A stretch of DNA of 64,000 nucleotides, from contig CAVOVJ010000012.1 of the NCBI GenBank assembly GCA_963699835.1, forward strand, positions 1-64,000, written 5' to 3'. The position numbers and the translations under genes were made by a program. Positions 28,670 through 37,282 of the stretch are shown piece by piece (position 1 is the first letter of the stretch; every line of letters starts with the position of its first letter). The notes beneath the pieces were generated by a model. It was given only the letters and a program-made list of their open reading frames with translations. It had not been told where the DNA came from and searched no databases. This DNA comes from BM003 sp963699835 (lineage in GTDB: Bacteria; Pseudomonadota; Gammaproteobacteria; Steroidobacterales; BM003).

Positions 28670-29806
28670 TTACTCGTAAACCATCCACAGTGGGCCGGGA
28701 AACAGCCAGCTCAATCCCGCGCGCAAACGGTCTCGCCAGTTCTCCCAGTTATGGCCGTCGCGAGCCTCTTCAAACCGCACTTCCGGGCCCGCCGATTGCA
28801 ACAATGGCACCAGCGAGCGATTTTCGTAAATCAGAGATTCGTAAATCCCGCAGCTTACAAACATCTTGCTGGCGGGGCAGCCGGGCCGTTGCCGCAGCCG
28901 GTTGACGAAGTCTACCACCGGATCAAACAGTGGGCCGCGATTGTGCGTTCCGATATCGGTAAATGCGAAAGAGCCTGATTGCAGCAGCAGCCGATTGAAG
29001 AAGCCGGGGTAACGCCATGCGGTATGCAGTGCCGCAACCGCGCCAAAACTCGCTCCCAGCAGGCCGCGGCTGGCGGGTTCCTCACGCAACGGGAAAGTGC
29101 GGCAAAGAGCTGGATAGAGTTCCTCGACGATATGGCGTGCATGTTGCTCGTTCGCGGCGTATTCGACGAGGCGCTCGCCGGGGTCGGACAGGGCGACGAT
29201 CAGTGGCGGAATTTCCAGCAGGTGGATCAGGTTGTCGAGAACCTGCTGCAACCCGGAGAATCGCAGGTAATCGCTGCCATCGTGTGCAATGAGCAGCGCG
29301 TATCTGCGTTGGCGGCGGAACCGCGCGGGAATATAGACTTTGACGTCTTTGCTTGCGCCGAGCGCTGCGCTGTCAAGCGATAGCTGTTCGATGGTGCCGC
29401 GGCGCGCATGGGGGCTCTCGAGCGTCCACTGCGGTCGCGCGTAGCCGGAGGCGCAGCACACCGAGTTGGCGCCAAACGGATCCTCCGCGACGCTCTCGTT
29501 GAGCGGGTCGACGATCCAGTGGCTGGTGGCGCCGATGACGACTTCAAACTTGTACTCGATTCTCGAGCCGCGCGGCAGATCGAGTCGGAGAAACCACAAA
29601 TCGTGCGTGCCGAGCGCCTCCAGTGACTCTGCGGTCGGCAAACCGTAGATCCAGTGCCGGAGTCTGACGGCATCTGCGGCACCGCGATAGACGAACGTAA
29701 CCCCGTCATTGTCGACCAACGGAAATTCGCTGGCTGCAATGAGTGCGTCGAGCTCGTCGGCGGACATTGCCCTTGCCTGCAACAGGAACGGGTGCAGCGC
29801 GCTCAT
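28670..29806 (-). CDS. Enterochelin-esterase-like hydrolase with N-terminal Ig/CBM48-like domain
   Basis: 378 residues. The N-terminal part (VTFVYRGAADAVRLRHWIYG, THDLWFLRLDLPRGSRIEYK, DPLNESVAEDPFGANSV) is the beta-sandwich seen in Fes/IroD-type esterases. The C-terminal part is an esterase alpha/beta hydrolase with nucleophile GLLGASFGAVAALHTAW and a late histidine in ARDGHNWENW. Family members hydrolyse trilactone siderophores, but no siderophore genes are nearby. The start overlaps the S51-type gene stop (ATGA), showing translational coupling in the cluster. Confidence 0.85.
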   Translation of the reverse strand: MSALHPFLLQARAMSADELDALIAASEFPLVDNDGVTFVYRGAADAVRLRHWIYGLPTAESLEALGTHDLWFLRLDLPRGSRIEYKFEVVIGATSHWIVDPLNESVAEDPFGANSVCCASGYARPQWTLESPHARRGTIEQLSLDSAALGASKDVKVYIPARFRRQRRYALLIAHDGSDYLRFSGLQQVLDNLIHLLEIPPLIVALSDPGERLVEYAANEQHARHIVEELYPALCRTFPLREEPASRGLLGASFGAVAALHTAWRYPGFFNRLLLQSGSFAFTDIGTHNRGPLFDPVVDFVNRLRQRPGCPASKMFVSCGIYESLIYENRSLVPLLQSAGPEVRFEEARDGHNWENWRDRLRAGLSWLFPGPLWMVYE

Positions 29807-30732
29807 GTCAGGGGCGCTCCAGCGAGATTTCCGCGGGTAGTCAGTTGCGCGGTACCCTGCGCCATTACCGCCGCACCCTCGGACAGGCGGATCAGCGAGC
29901 CCGCATCCAGGGTCACCGGCTGCAACGGATGAAAGCGGCGGGCCATCAACGCCACTCTGCGCGGATCATGCAAGCGCAATCGTTCGCGCGCGTGCGGCAG
30001 CGGCAGCAACCGTGACAATAGGGCGAGTCCCAAATCCAGGACCTCCGCGTGCCCGGCTCCCTGTGGCGGGCTGTCGTGAAAAAGTACGACACGCTCGGCC
30101 AGCGCCATCGCGCCCGCCGACCAGGCGATCAGCGGCTTTGAGCGCAATTCCGCTACCAGGCCGAACAGGCGCAATCGGCTCAGTAGCACCGCAACGTGAC
30201 CACCGGCTACCAGCACCGCCGCCGCTGTGCCCAGACGTCGCACAACGGCATCGCGCTGCTCTGCCATGGCCGGCCGCATAGCGGGCCGCCAGCGCGCAGT
30301 AAACGCGGCGTGGATTGCACCGATCTGGCGCAAATGATGGCGATCGAGCGCACGGATCGCATTCAGAGCGGCCCGCTGTTCCGCCAGCAGCGCTGCGCTG
30401 GCTCCGGTCTCGGCAGCCAGTTCCAGATACGCTTCCATTGAATGATGGAGACGGCGGCGGTACCAGCGCTGGCGTTGCCGTAACCGCGCCTGCCGCTCCC
30501 GGTGCGCGCCGGCCAGTTCCTGATCGAGCGCCAGGGCATGATCCATCCGCCGGTAAAGTTGCAGGTCCTCCACTTCGCACTCGAGGTGCTCCTGCAGATC
30601 ATCGACTTCGCCTTCGCGCTGCTGCCAGCCGGCGGTAATCGTGCAGATCGCGCCCTGGGTGTCAATCTGGCGCATGGCATCCGTCAGATTCGGGCGTTCG
30701 CGTTGTGGGCCGAGAACAAAGATATCCGTCAT
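29803..30732 (-). CDS. Peptidase S51/cyanophycinase-like (type 1 glutamine-amidotransferase fold) protein
   Basis: 309 residues from the ATG at 30732 (TDIFVLGPQRERPNL); an upstream in-frame ATG at 30816 adds a non-conserved tail. A basic, charged helical segment (about 60-125, many Arg/Glu) precedes the S51 fold. VLVAGGHVAVLLSRLRLFGL is followed by the nucleophile motif AWSAGAMAL, which corresponds to the GxSAGA serine of peptidase E and cyanophycinase, and VVLFHD. The expected chemistry is hydrolysis of an acidic or isopeptide-linked peptide bond. It is first in the four-gene unit with ATP-grasp ligase and two esterases. Confidence 0.75.
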   Translation of the reverse strand: MTDIFVLGPQRERPNLTDAMRQIDTQGAICTITAGWQQREGEVDDLQEHLECEVEDLQLYRRMDHALALDQELAGAHRERQARLRQRQRWYRRRLHHSMEAYLELAAETGASAALLAEQRAALNAIRALDRHHLRQIGAIHAAFTARWRPAMRPAMAEQRDAVVRRLGTAAAVLVAGGHVAVLLSRLRLFGLVAELRSKPLIAWSAGAMALAERVVLFHDSPPQGAGHAEVLDLGLALLSRLLPLPHARERLRLHDPRRVALMARRFHPLQPVTLDAGSLIRLSEGAAVMAQGTAQLTTRGNLAGAPLT

Positions 30733-30975
30733 GGCCGGATTTTGGCAGAAGCTGCATGCACAGGGTGAGCGCGACTGCGCTGTTGGGGCCGGAAATGTTC
30801 GCTCGAGACTTTCCATATTGTCGTCGGGTTCCTTTACAGAAAGTCGCCCCCGCCGACAGTGGGGGTTCTCAATGCATTGAAAAGAATAGGTATTCCTGAT
30901 CGGCCCGAATCTTGCACCGTCCAGGCAAAAGCTGCGTTGTGGCAGCGTATGAGTTCCAGCAGCAGGGGAGTATCA

Positions 30976-31479
30976 ATGGATCGATCGGCCCGAAACGCAA
31001 GCGCAAATCCGACTTCTTCCGTAGCGATCGCCTGCCAGCGAACCGGGGAGGATCGGCGCAAGCGCGTGATCTGGAGCATGATCTACGGCAGCGTGCAGCG
31101 CCGCCGGCGCAGCGCCAGGCGTTCCGAGGACAGCGCGACTTTCATTGCCGACTGGCATTCGCCGTCGCTGCTGTACGTCGTCGTTGCGATTCTGTTGCTT
31201 AGCGCCACGGACGCGATACTTACGCTGCAACTGCTGCAGATCGGCGCCCAGGAAGCCAATATTTTCATGGTCGGTCTGATTCACGGCGATCTGCAGACTT
31301 TCGCGGCGACCAAGATGGCGCTGACCGGTCTCGGCGTGATCTATCTGGTTATCCGCAACGAGGCGCTTTTGTTCGGCCGCCTGCAGGTCCGCTATGTGCT
31401 CCATTTCGTGCTTTTTTGTTATATCGTCCTGATCGGCTACGAGCTGACCCTGCTGGCATCGCTGAAACGAATGATGTGA
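30976..31479 (+). CDS. DUF5658-like small membrane protein
   Basis: 167 residues from the ATG at 30976, which has GGGGAG upstream. A basic N-terminus (RRKRVIW, RRRRSARRSED) is followed by three hydrophobic spans: LLYVVVAILLLSATDAILTL, the stretch TFAATKMALTGLGVIYLVI and VRYVLHFVLFCYIVLIGYEL. The D-A-x-L-T-L-x-L pattern and GAQEANIFMV (an E-x-N pair) match the DUF5658 family. Function unknown. The stop codon is the first half of a long hairpin. Confidence 0.7.
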   Translation: MDRSARNASANPTSSVAIACQRTGEDRRKRVIWSMIYGSVQRRRRSARRSEDSATFIADWHSPSLLYVVVAILLLSATDAILTLQLLQIGAQEANIFMVGLIHGDLQTFAATKMALTGLGVIYLVIRNEALLFGRLQVRYVLHFVLFCYIVLIGYELTLLASLKRMM

Positions 31480-31512
31480 GTATTTGTCCAGCTTGTGACT
31501 GGATAAATACTC
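31478..31512. other. 14-pair hairpin overlapping the DUF5658 stop codon
   Basis: GAGTATTTGTCCAG (31478-31491) pairs with CTGGATAAATACTC (31499-31512), one G-U pair, around the loop CTTGTGA. No T-run follows on either strand, so it is not a classical intrinsic terminator. It could be an mRNA 3' end stabiliser, a processing site or a protein-binding palindrome. Confidence 0.6.
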
Positions 31513-31605
31513 AGTAATGGAGCCTGACATCGAACCGCTAATCGGCGGGGCAGGCATTGAATCGGTGCAAAACCTTCATTTTTGCGGTTTTTCTGAGGCT
31601 TGCGC

Positions 31606-31635
31606 GTGATCTGGGCGCAGGGGTTGGGCTAGAAT
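31606..31635 (+). promoter_or_regulatory. Possible odhA promoter
   Basis: TAGAAT at 31630-31635 sits 49 bases before the odhA start, with GTGATC 18 bases upstream. The -10 and following ACG are the same as at the tRNA-Ala promoter (TAGAATACG). The -35 match is weak. Confidence 0.35.
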
Positions 31636-31684
31636 ACGGCGCCTTGTCCCAACCGTTTCTCCACACTCGGAAAATTGTCGCCGC

Positions 31685-34555
31685 ATGAGCCATTCGCTGA
31701 AGGACCGATTTGCGTCGAGCTATCTCTCGGGCGGCAACGCTGCGTATGTCGAGCAACAATACGAGTTGTTCCTGCGCGACCCGCAACTCGTTTCTGCCGA
31801 CTGGCGTGAGTACTTTGCCGGTCTCGCCCCGGATCGATCGGGAGAGATCGCGCGCGGCCCGATTGAGGAGGCATTTGCGGCGCGAGCCCGCAGCATACGA
31901 CCCGGTCGCACAGTCACATCGGGTGCCGCCGATGAAAAACAGGCAGCCGTAGCACGGCTGATCCAGGTATATCGCCAGCGCGGTCACCAGATCGCGGATC
32001 TCGATCCACTCGGTTTGTGGGAACGCCCGGTTCCGTCCGTTCTCAAGTTGGACTATTTCGGGCTCTCAGAGGCTGATATGGATTCCAGTTTCGCCACCGG
32101 CGGCTTCGCAGGATCGTCGCGGTTGCGGCTGCGCGAACTTCTGCAGTTGCTGCAACAGACCTATACCGGAAAGATCGGCGCCGATTTTGCGCATGTATCA
32201 CGTGCCCGGGAACGACATTGGTTGCAGGAGAGATTCGAGGACCTCGATCGCCTGTATCCGCTGGCCGCGACCGACAAACTGGAGTTGTTGCGGAGTCTTA
32301 CTGCGGCGGAGGGGATCGAGCGTTACCTGCATACCCGTTATGTCGGGCAGAAACGATTTTCGCTGGAAGGCGGCGATGCCTTGATTCCCTTGCTCGAAGA
32401 TCTTATTCAGCGCGGCGGTGGCGCCGGTCTCGAAGAAGTCGTGATTGGAATGGCCCACCGCGGTCGCATCAACGTGCTGGTCAATGTGGTTGGCAAAGCG
32501 CCGGCCGAATTATTTTCCGAATTCGAAGGCAATTATGACCCGGAGTTGCTGACCCGTTCGGGGGATGTGAAATATCACCTTGGATTCTCTACCGATATCA
32601 AGACCGGGGGTGGCAACGTGCATGTCGCGCTCGCGTTCAATCCGTCGCATCTCGAGATCGTCAACCCGGTAGTCGAGGGATCGGTGCGCGCCCGCCAGGA
32701 GCGCCGCAGTGATGCGCAGGGTGCAAGCGTATTGCCGGTGCTCGTGCATGGCGATGCGGCGTTCGCTGGTCAGGGCGTCGTAATGGAGACGCTGCAATTG
32801 TCGCTGGCGCGCGGATTCAGTACCGGAGGAACCGTCCACATCATCTGTAACAACCAGATAGGGTTTACGACCAGCGATCCGCGCGACGCCCGCTCGACAC
32901 CGTACAGCAGCGATGTCGCCAAGATGATCGAGGCGCCGGTGCTGCATGTCAACGCGGATGACCCCGAGGCGGTCATCAAGGCCACGCGGCTGGCGCTGGA
33001 CTACCGCTCCGAGTATCGCAAAGACGTCGTGATCGACCTGGTCTGCTACCGCCGCCATGGTCACAACGAGGCTGACGAACCCGCCGCAACCCAGCCGAAA
33101 ATGTACAAGGCGATTCGCCAGCACAAGACGGTCAGGCAAATCTATGCGGAAAAACTGGTTGGCGACGGCTTGCTTGACGCGGCGCGCGCTGACGGCCTCG
33201 TTGAGGAATATCGCAGCCATGTAGATTCAGGCGAGCGCGTATCGCCGGTATCGCTTGGCCTGATTGGTAACCAATTCACCGTCGACTGGAGCCGCTATCT
33301 CGACGGCCAGCTTGATCAGGACGTCGCGACTGCGCTCGACGCCGCAACGGTTGCGGAACTCGCGGCCGCATTGACCGCATTGCCGGATGATCTGAAACTG
33401 CATCCGCGGGTGGACCGTATCATCAGCGATCGCCGCAAGATGGCAAGCGGCGATCTTTCGATCGACTGGGGCTTTGCGGAATCGCTGGCATATGCGAGTC
33501 TGCTGCGTGACGGCTATGCGATAAGACTGACCGGGCAGGACAGCGGTCGCGGGACATTTTTCCATCGCCATGCAGTGCTCCATGACCAGGCCAGCAATAG
33601 CCACCACGTCCCGTTGCAGCATGTCGCTGGCGAAGCGAATCGTTTTCGCGTTACCGATTCCTTGCTGTCCGAGGAAGCCGTCCTCGGTTTCGAGTACGGC
33701 TACAGCACGACTGATCCGGAAACACTGGTCATATGGGAAGGCCAGTTTGGCGACTTCGTCAACGGTGCTCAGGTGGTGATCGATCAGTTCATCAGTTCGG
33801 GCGAAGCGAAGTGGGGGCGCTTGTGCGGCCTGACCCTGCTGCTGCCGCACGGCTACGAAGGCCAGGGTCCGGAGCATTCATCTGCCAGGCTCGAGCGCTT
33901 TTTGCAGTTGTGCGCGGAGCACAACATGCAGGTTTGCGTTCCGTCCAACCCAGCCCAGATGTTTCACATGCTGCGCCGGCAGATGTTGCGCGACGCGCGC
34001 AAGCCGCTGATCGTCATGACACCAAAGAGCCTGTTGCGTCACCGCTTGTCGGTTTCGGCGCTGGCGGAGCTGTCTGAGGGGCAGTTCCAGACCGTGATTC
34101 CGGAAAGCGAGACCCTCGATGCGGGCAAAGTTCGCCGGGTCGTTTTTTGCAGCGGCAAGGTCTTCTACGATCTGCTCGAGTCGCGTTCGACGCATTCGAT
34201 CGACGATGTGGCGATAGTCCGTGTCGAGCAGCTCTACCCGTTTCCCAGCGACGAGTACGCTGCGGAGATCGGCCGCTACGCTAATGCCACGGAGATCGTC
34301 TGGTGCCAGGAAGAGCCGGAAAACCAGGGCGCCTGGTACCAGATCAGGCACCGGTTGCATGAGGCTTTACAGCCCGGCCACGAGCTCCTGTATGCGGGGC
34401 GAGCCGGGGCGGCGGCGCCGGCATCCGGAATCTACCGCATGCATGTTCAACAACAACAGGCGCTGGTCAAGGAGGCGCTCGGTATCGCCGCGGACGTCAC
34501 GGCCGGCGGAGACACCGATGCCAGTAACAGCGTCAGTCTTAGGAAGAAAGCATGA
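31685..34555 (+). CDS. sucA: 2-oxoglutarate dehydrogenase E1 component
   Basis: 956 residues, the normal length. Thiamine-diphosphate-dependent decarboxylase of the TCA-cycle 2-oxoglutarate dehydrogenase complex. The N-terminal E2-binding segment (YLSGGNAAYVEQQYELFLRD), VVIGMAHRGRINVLVNVVGK, the histidine-containing HGDAAFAGQGVVMETLQLS, CYRRHGHNEADEPAATQP (ThDP/metal region) and LLPHGYEGQGPEHSSARLER are all intact. The stop overlaps the E2 start by four bases (ATGA at 34552-34555). Confidence 0.97.
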   Translation: MSHSLKDRFASSYLSGGNAAYVEQQYELFLRDPQLVSADWREYFAGLAPDRSGEIARGPIEEAFAARARSIRPGRTVTSGAADEKQAAVARLIQVYRQRGHQIADLDPLGLWERPVPSVLKLDYFGLSEADMDSSFATGGFAGSSRLRLRELLQLLQQTYTGKIGADFAHVSRARERHWLQERFEDLDRLYPLAATDKLELLRSLTAAEGIERYLHTRYVGQKRFSLEGGDALIPLLEDLIQRGGGAGLEEVVIGMAHRGRINVLVNVVGKAPAELFSEFEGNYDPELLTRSGDVKYHLGFSTDIKTGGGNVHVALAFNPSHLEIVNPVVEGSVRARQERRSDAQGASVLPVLVHGDAAFAGQGVVMETLQLSLARGFSTGGTVHIICNNQIGFTTSDPRDARSTPYSSDVAKMIEAPVLHVNADDPEAVIKATRLALDYRSEYRKDVVIDLVCYRRHGHNEADEPAATQPKMYKAIRQHKTVRQIYAEKLVGDGLLDAARADGLVEEYRSHVDSGERVSPVSLGLIGNQFTVDWSRYLDGQLDQDVATALDAATVAELAAALTALPDDLKLHPRVDRIISDRRKMASGDLSIDWGFAESLAYASLLRDGYAIRLTGQDSGRGTFFHRHAVLHDQASNSHHVPLQHVAGEANRFRVTDSLLSEEAVLGFEYGYSTTDPETLVIWEGQFGDFVNGAQVVIDQFISSGEAKWGRLCGLTLLLPHGYEGQGPEHSSARLERFLQLCAEHNMQVCVPSNPAQMFHMLRRQMLRDARKPLIVMTPKSLLRHRLSVSALAELSEGQFQTVIPESETLDAGKVRRVVFCSGKVFYDLLESRSTHSIDDVAIVRVEQLYPFPSDEYAAEIGRYANATEIVWCQEEPENQGAWYQIRHRLHEALQPGHELLYAGRAGAAAPASGIYRMHVQQQQALVKEALGIAADVTAGGDTDASNSVSLRKKA

Positions 34556-35757
34556 CCATAGAAGTCAAAGTACCGCAACTGCCGGAATCGGTGGCCGACG
34601 CCACTCTCGTTGCCTGGCATAAAGCCGCCGGTGATCCAGTCAAGCGTGACGAGAATCTCGTCGATCTCGAGACCGACAAGGTCGTCCTCGAGGTGCCGGC
34701 CCCGGCCAACGGCGTACTGAAGGAAATCCGCATTGCTGATGGCACCACGGTAACGAGTGGTGAAATCCTCGCGATTCTCGAAGAGGGCGATGCCGCGGCG
34801 GCGGCGCCGCCCGCGCAAGCCGGCGAGCAGGAGCCTGCCGAGGAGAAGGCCGAGCAGAGCGAACCGGTTGCGGAAAGCGCCGGCAGGGCGGCCGCGAAAC
34901 TCAGCCCGTCGGTTCGACGCCTGGTCGAAGAGCATGATCTCGATGCAGAGGCGATTCCCGGTTCCGCGCGCGACGGCCGTCTGACCAAGGCCGATGTGAA
35001 CAAGTACATTGCCGAGCGTGGCAGCGTGGCGCAGAGCATTGCCCTGCCCGAGACCGGGCGCGGAGAAAAACGGGTACCGATGACCCGCCTGCGCGCGCGC
35101 ATTGCGGAGCGCCTGGTCGAAGTGCAGCAGTCGGCGGCAATGTTGACCACGTTCAACGAGGTCGATCTCAGCGAAGTAATGGCGTTGCGCAAACGCTACC
35201 GCGATCAGTTCGAAAAGAACTATGGTGTGCGCCTCGGTTTCATGTCGTTTTTCGTAAAAGCCGCGGTCCAGGCGCTGCGCCGGTTCCCTGCCGTGAACGC
35301 GTACGTAGACGGCAACGAGATCGTGTACCACGATTTCTTCGATATCGGCATCGCGGTCTCGACCGAGCGTGGCCTGGTCGTGCCGGTATTGCGCGATGCT
35401 GACTCACTCGGTTTTGCCGAGATCGAGCAGGGTATCGGTGATTTTGCCGGACGCGCCCGCGACGGCGCACTGACGATCGAGGAGATGACCGGCGGTACCT
35501 TTACGATTACCAACGGCGGGGTTTTTGGCTCATTGCTCTCGACGCCAATTATCAATCCGCCGCAGAGCGCGATTCTTGGCATGCACAAGATCCAGGAGCG
35601 GCCGATGGTGGTCGACGGCGAGATCCTGGTCCGGCCGATGATGTACCTGGCGTTGACCTATGATCACCGCATCATCGACGGACGCGAGTCCGTGCAGTTC
35701 CTGGTGACGATCAAAGAGGCGTTGGAAGACCCGGCGCGTCTGTTACTCCAGATCTGA
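34552..35757 (+). CDS. sucB: Dihydrolipoyllysine succinyltransferase (E2 of 2-oxoglutarate dehydrogenase)
   Basis: 401 residues. One lipoyl domain with the modified K43 (LVDLETDKVVLEVPAPANG), an Ala/Glu-rich hinge, a peripheral-subunit-binding domain (LSPSVRRLVEEHDLDAEAIP) and the catalytic trimerising domain ending in TYDHRIIDGRESVQFL, with the acyltransferase histidine and aspartate. It transfers the succinyl group to CoA. Second gene of sucA-sucB-lpdA. Confidence 0.96.
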   Translation: MTIEVKVPQLPESVADATLVAWHKAAGDPVKRDENLVDLETDKVVLEVPAPANGVLKEIRIADGTTVTSGEILAILEEGDAAAAAPPAQAGEQEPAEEKAEQSEPVAESAGRAAAKLSPSVRRLVEEHDLDAEAIPGSARDGRLTKADVNKYIAERGSVAQSIALPETGRGEKRVPMTRLRARIAERLVEVQQSAAMLTTFNEVDLSEVMALRKRYRDQFEKNYGVRLGFMSFFVKAAVQALRRFPAVNAYVDGNEIVYHDFFDIGIAVSTERGLVVPVLRDADSLGFAEIEQGIGDFAGRARDGALTIEEMTGGTFTITNGGVFGSLLSTPIINPPQSAILGMHKIQERPMVVDGEILVRPMMYLALTYDHRIIDGRESVQFLVTIKEALEDPARLLLQI

Positions 35758-35838
35758 TTCAATTCGCAATTCCGGCCGTGCCGTTGGCCGATCCTGGCGG
35801 CGAGCAACCTATTGCAGTCTTTGCGAGGAAGGATTTTC

Positions 35839-37266
35839 ATGAGCGAAAAATTCGATGTAATCGTCATTGGCGCCGGTCCGGCTGGCTATGTCGCCGCGAT
35901 CCGCGCGGCCCAGAACGGCCTTAAGGCTGCATGTATCGACGAGTGGAAGAACTATGACGGAAGTCTCTCCTATGGTGGCACCTGCCTCAACGCGGGCTGC
36001 ATACCGTCGAAGGCGATGCTCGAATCTTCCGAGCTCGTCCATCGTGCTCACGATGAGTTCGCGAAGCACGGAATTAAAGTGGACGGAGTGGAAGTCGATA
36101 TTGCGACGATGCAAAAACGCAAGGCCGGCATCGTCAAGCAACTGACCGGTGGCATCGAGGCGTTATTCAAAGCCAACAAGGTGACCGCGTTGCAGGGTCA
36201 TGGCAAGTTGCTTGCGCCGGGCAAAGTCGAATTCACGCCACACGATGGCACGCCGCAAGTCTTCGAAGCGGACCATGTCGTGCTGGCGGCAGGTTCGGTT
36301 CCGGTTGAACTTGGCGTTGCGCCATTCGATGGCGATCGTATTGTCGATTCGTGGGGGGCGCTCGAATTCGCCGAGGTTCCGGCTCGACTCGGCGTGATCG
36401 GTGCGGGTGTCATCGGCCTCGAACTCGGCAGCGTCTGGAAACGTCTCGGCGCCGATGTCGTGGTGATCGAGGCAATGGCGGATTTTCTGTTCATGGCCGA
36501 CAAGCAGATCGCGAAAGAAGCGCTGCGGCATTTCAAAAAGCAGGGTCTGGATATTCGGCTCGGCGCGCGCCTGACCGCGGCACAAGCCGGCGACGATGGC
36601 GTGACGGTGCGCTATGAGGATGGCAAGGGCGAGCAGGAACTCGTGGTGGACAAGCTTATCGTTGCCGTCGGGCGCAAGCCTTACAGCGAGAATCTGATCG
36701 CTGACGGGGTGAAAATTGAACTTGACGAGCGTGGCTTCGTCGTAGTCGATGACGAATGCCGTACCAGCGTCGAAGGCGTCTGGGCTGTCGGCGACCTGGT
36801 TCGCGGGCCGATGCTTGCGCACAAGGCTTCCGAGGAAGGCGTGATGGTGGCCGACCTGATCGCCGGCAAGGTCGCCGAGATGAACTACAATACGATTCCC
36901 TCTATCATTTACACCGCGCCGGAAATTGCCTGGGTCGGCAAGACCGAAGAACAGGTTAAGGAAAGCGGCCGCGCGTACAAGATCGGTACGTTCTCGTTTG
37001 CGGCGAATGGCCGGGCGAAAGCGCTGGAGCAGGCGGCCGGACTGGTCAAGATAATCGCGGCCGAGGATGACGACGAAATACTGGGCGTGCACATCTGTGG
37101 CCCGATGGCCGGAGAGTTACTCGCGGAGGCGGTACTTGCAATGGAGTTTTCCGCCAGCGCGGAGGATATCCAGCGCACGATCCACGGACATCCGACATTG
37201 TCGGAGGCGCTCCACGAGGCGGCCCTTGCGGTAGACAATCGGGCAATCCACGCGATTAATCGCTAG
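35839..37266 (+). CDS. lpdA: Dihydrolipoyl dehydrogenase (E3)
   Basis: 475 residues from the ATG at 35839 (GAGGAAGGA upstream), beginning SEKFDVIVIGAGPAGYVAA, the FAD-binding motif. The redox-active disulfide is C49/C54 (GGTCLNAGCIPSKAM). The NAD site is GAGVIGLELGSVWKRLGADV, and the catalytic HGHPTLSEALHEA motif closes the protein. It reoxidises the E2 lipoamide. It lies 81 bases after sucB and is probably in the same transcript. Confidence 0.96.
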   Translation: MSEKFDVIVIGAGPAGYVAAIRAAQNGLKAACIDEWKNYDGSLSYGGTCLNAGCIPSKAMLESSELVHRAHDEFAKHGIKVDGVEVDIATMQKRKAGIVKQLTGGIEALFKANKVTALQGHGKLLAPGKVEFTPHDGTPQVFEADHVVLAAGSVPVELGVAPFDGDRIVDSWGALEFAEVPARLGVIGAGVIGLELGSVWKRLGADVVVIEAMADFLFMADKQIAKEALRHFKKQGLDIRLGARLTAAQAGDDGVTVRYEDGKGEQELVVDKLIVAVGRKPYSENLIADGVKIELDERGFVVVDDECRTSVEGVWAVGDLVRGPMLAHKASEEGVMVADLIAGKVAEMNYNTIPSIIYTAPEIAWVGKTEEQVKESGRAYKIGTFSFAANGRAKALEQAAGLVKIIAAEDDDEILGVHICGPMAGELLAEAVLAMEFSASAEDIQRTIHGHPTLSEALHEAALAVDNRAIHAINR

Positions 37267-37282
37267 ACGCCCGGGTCGCCGC

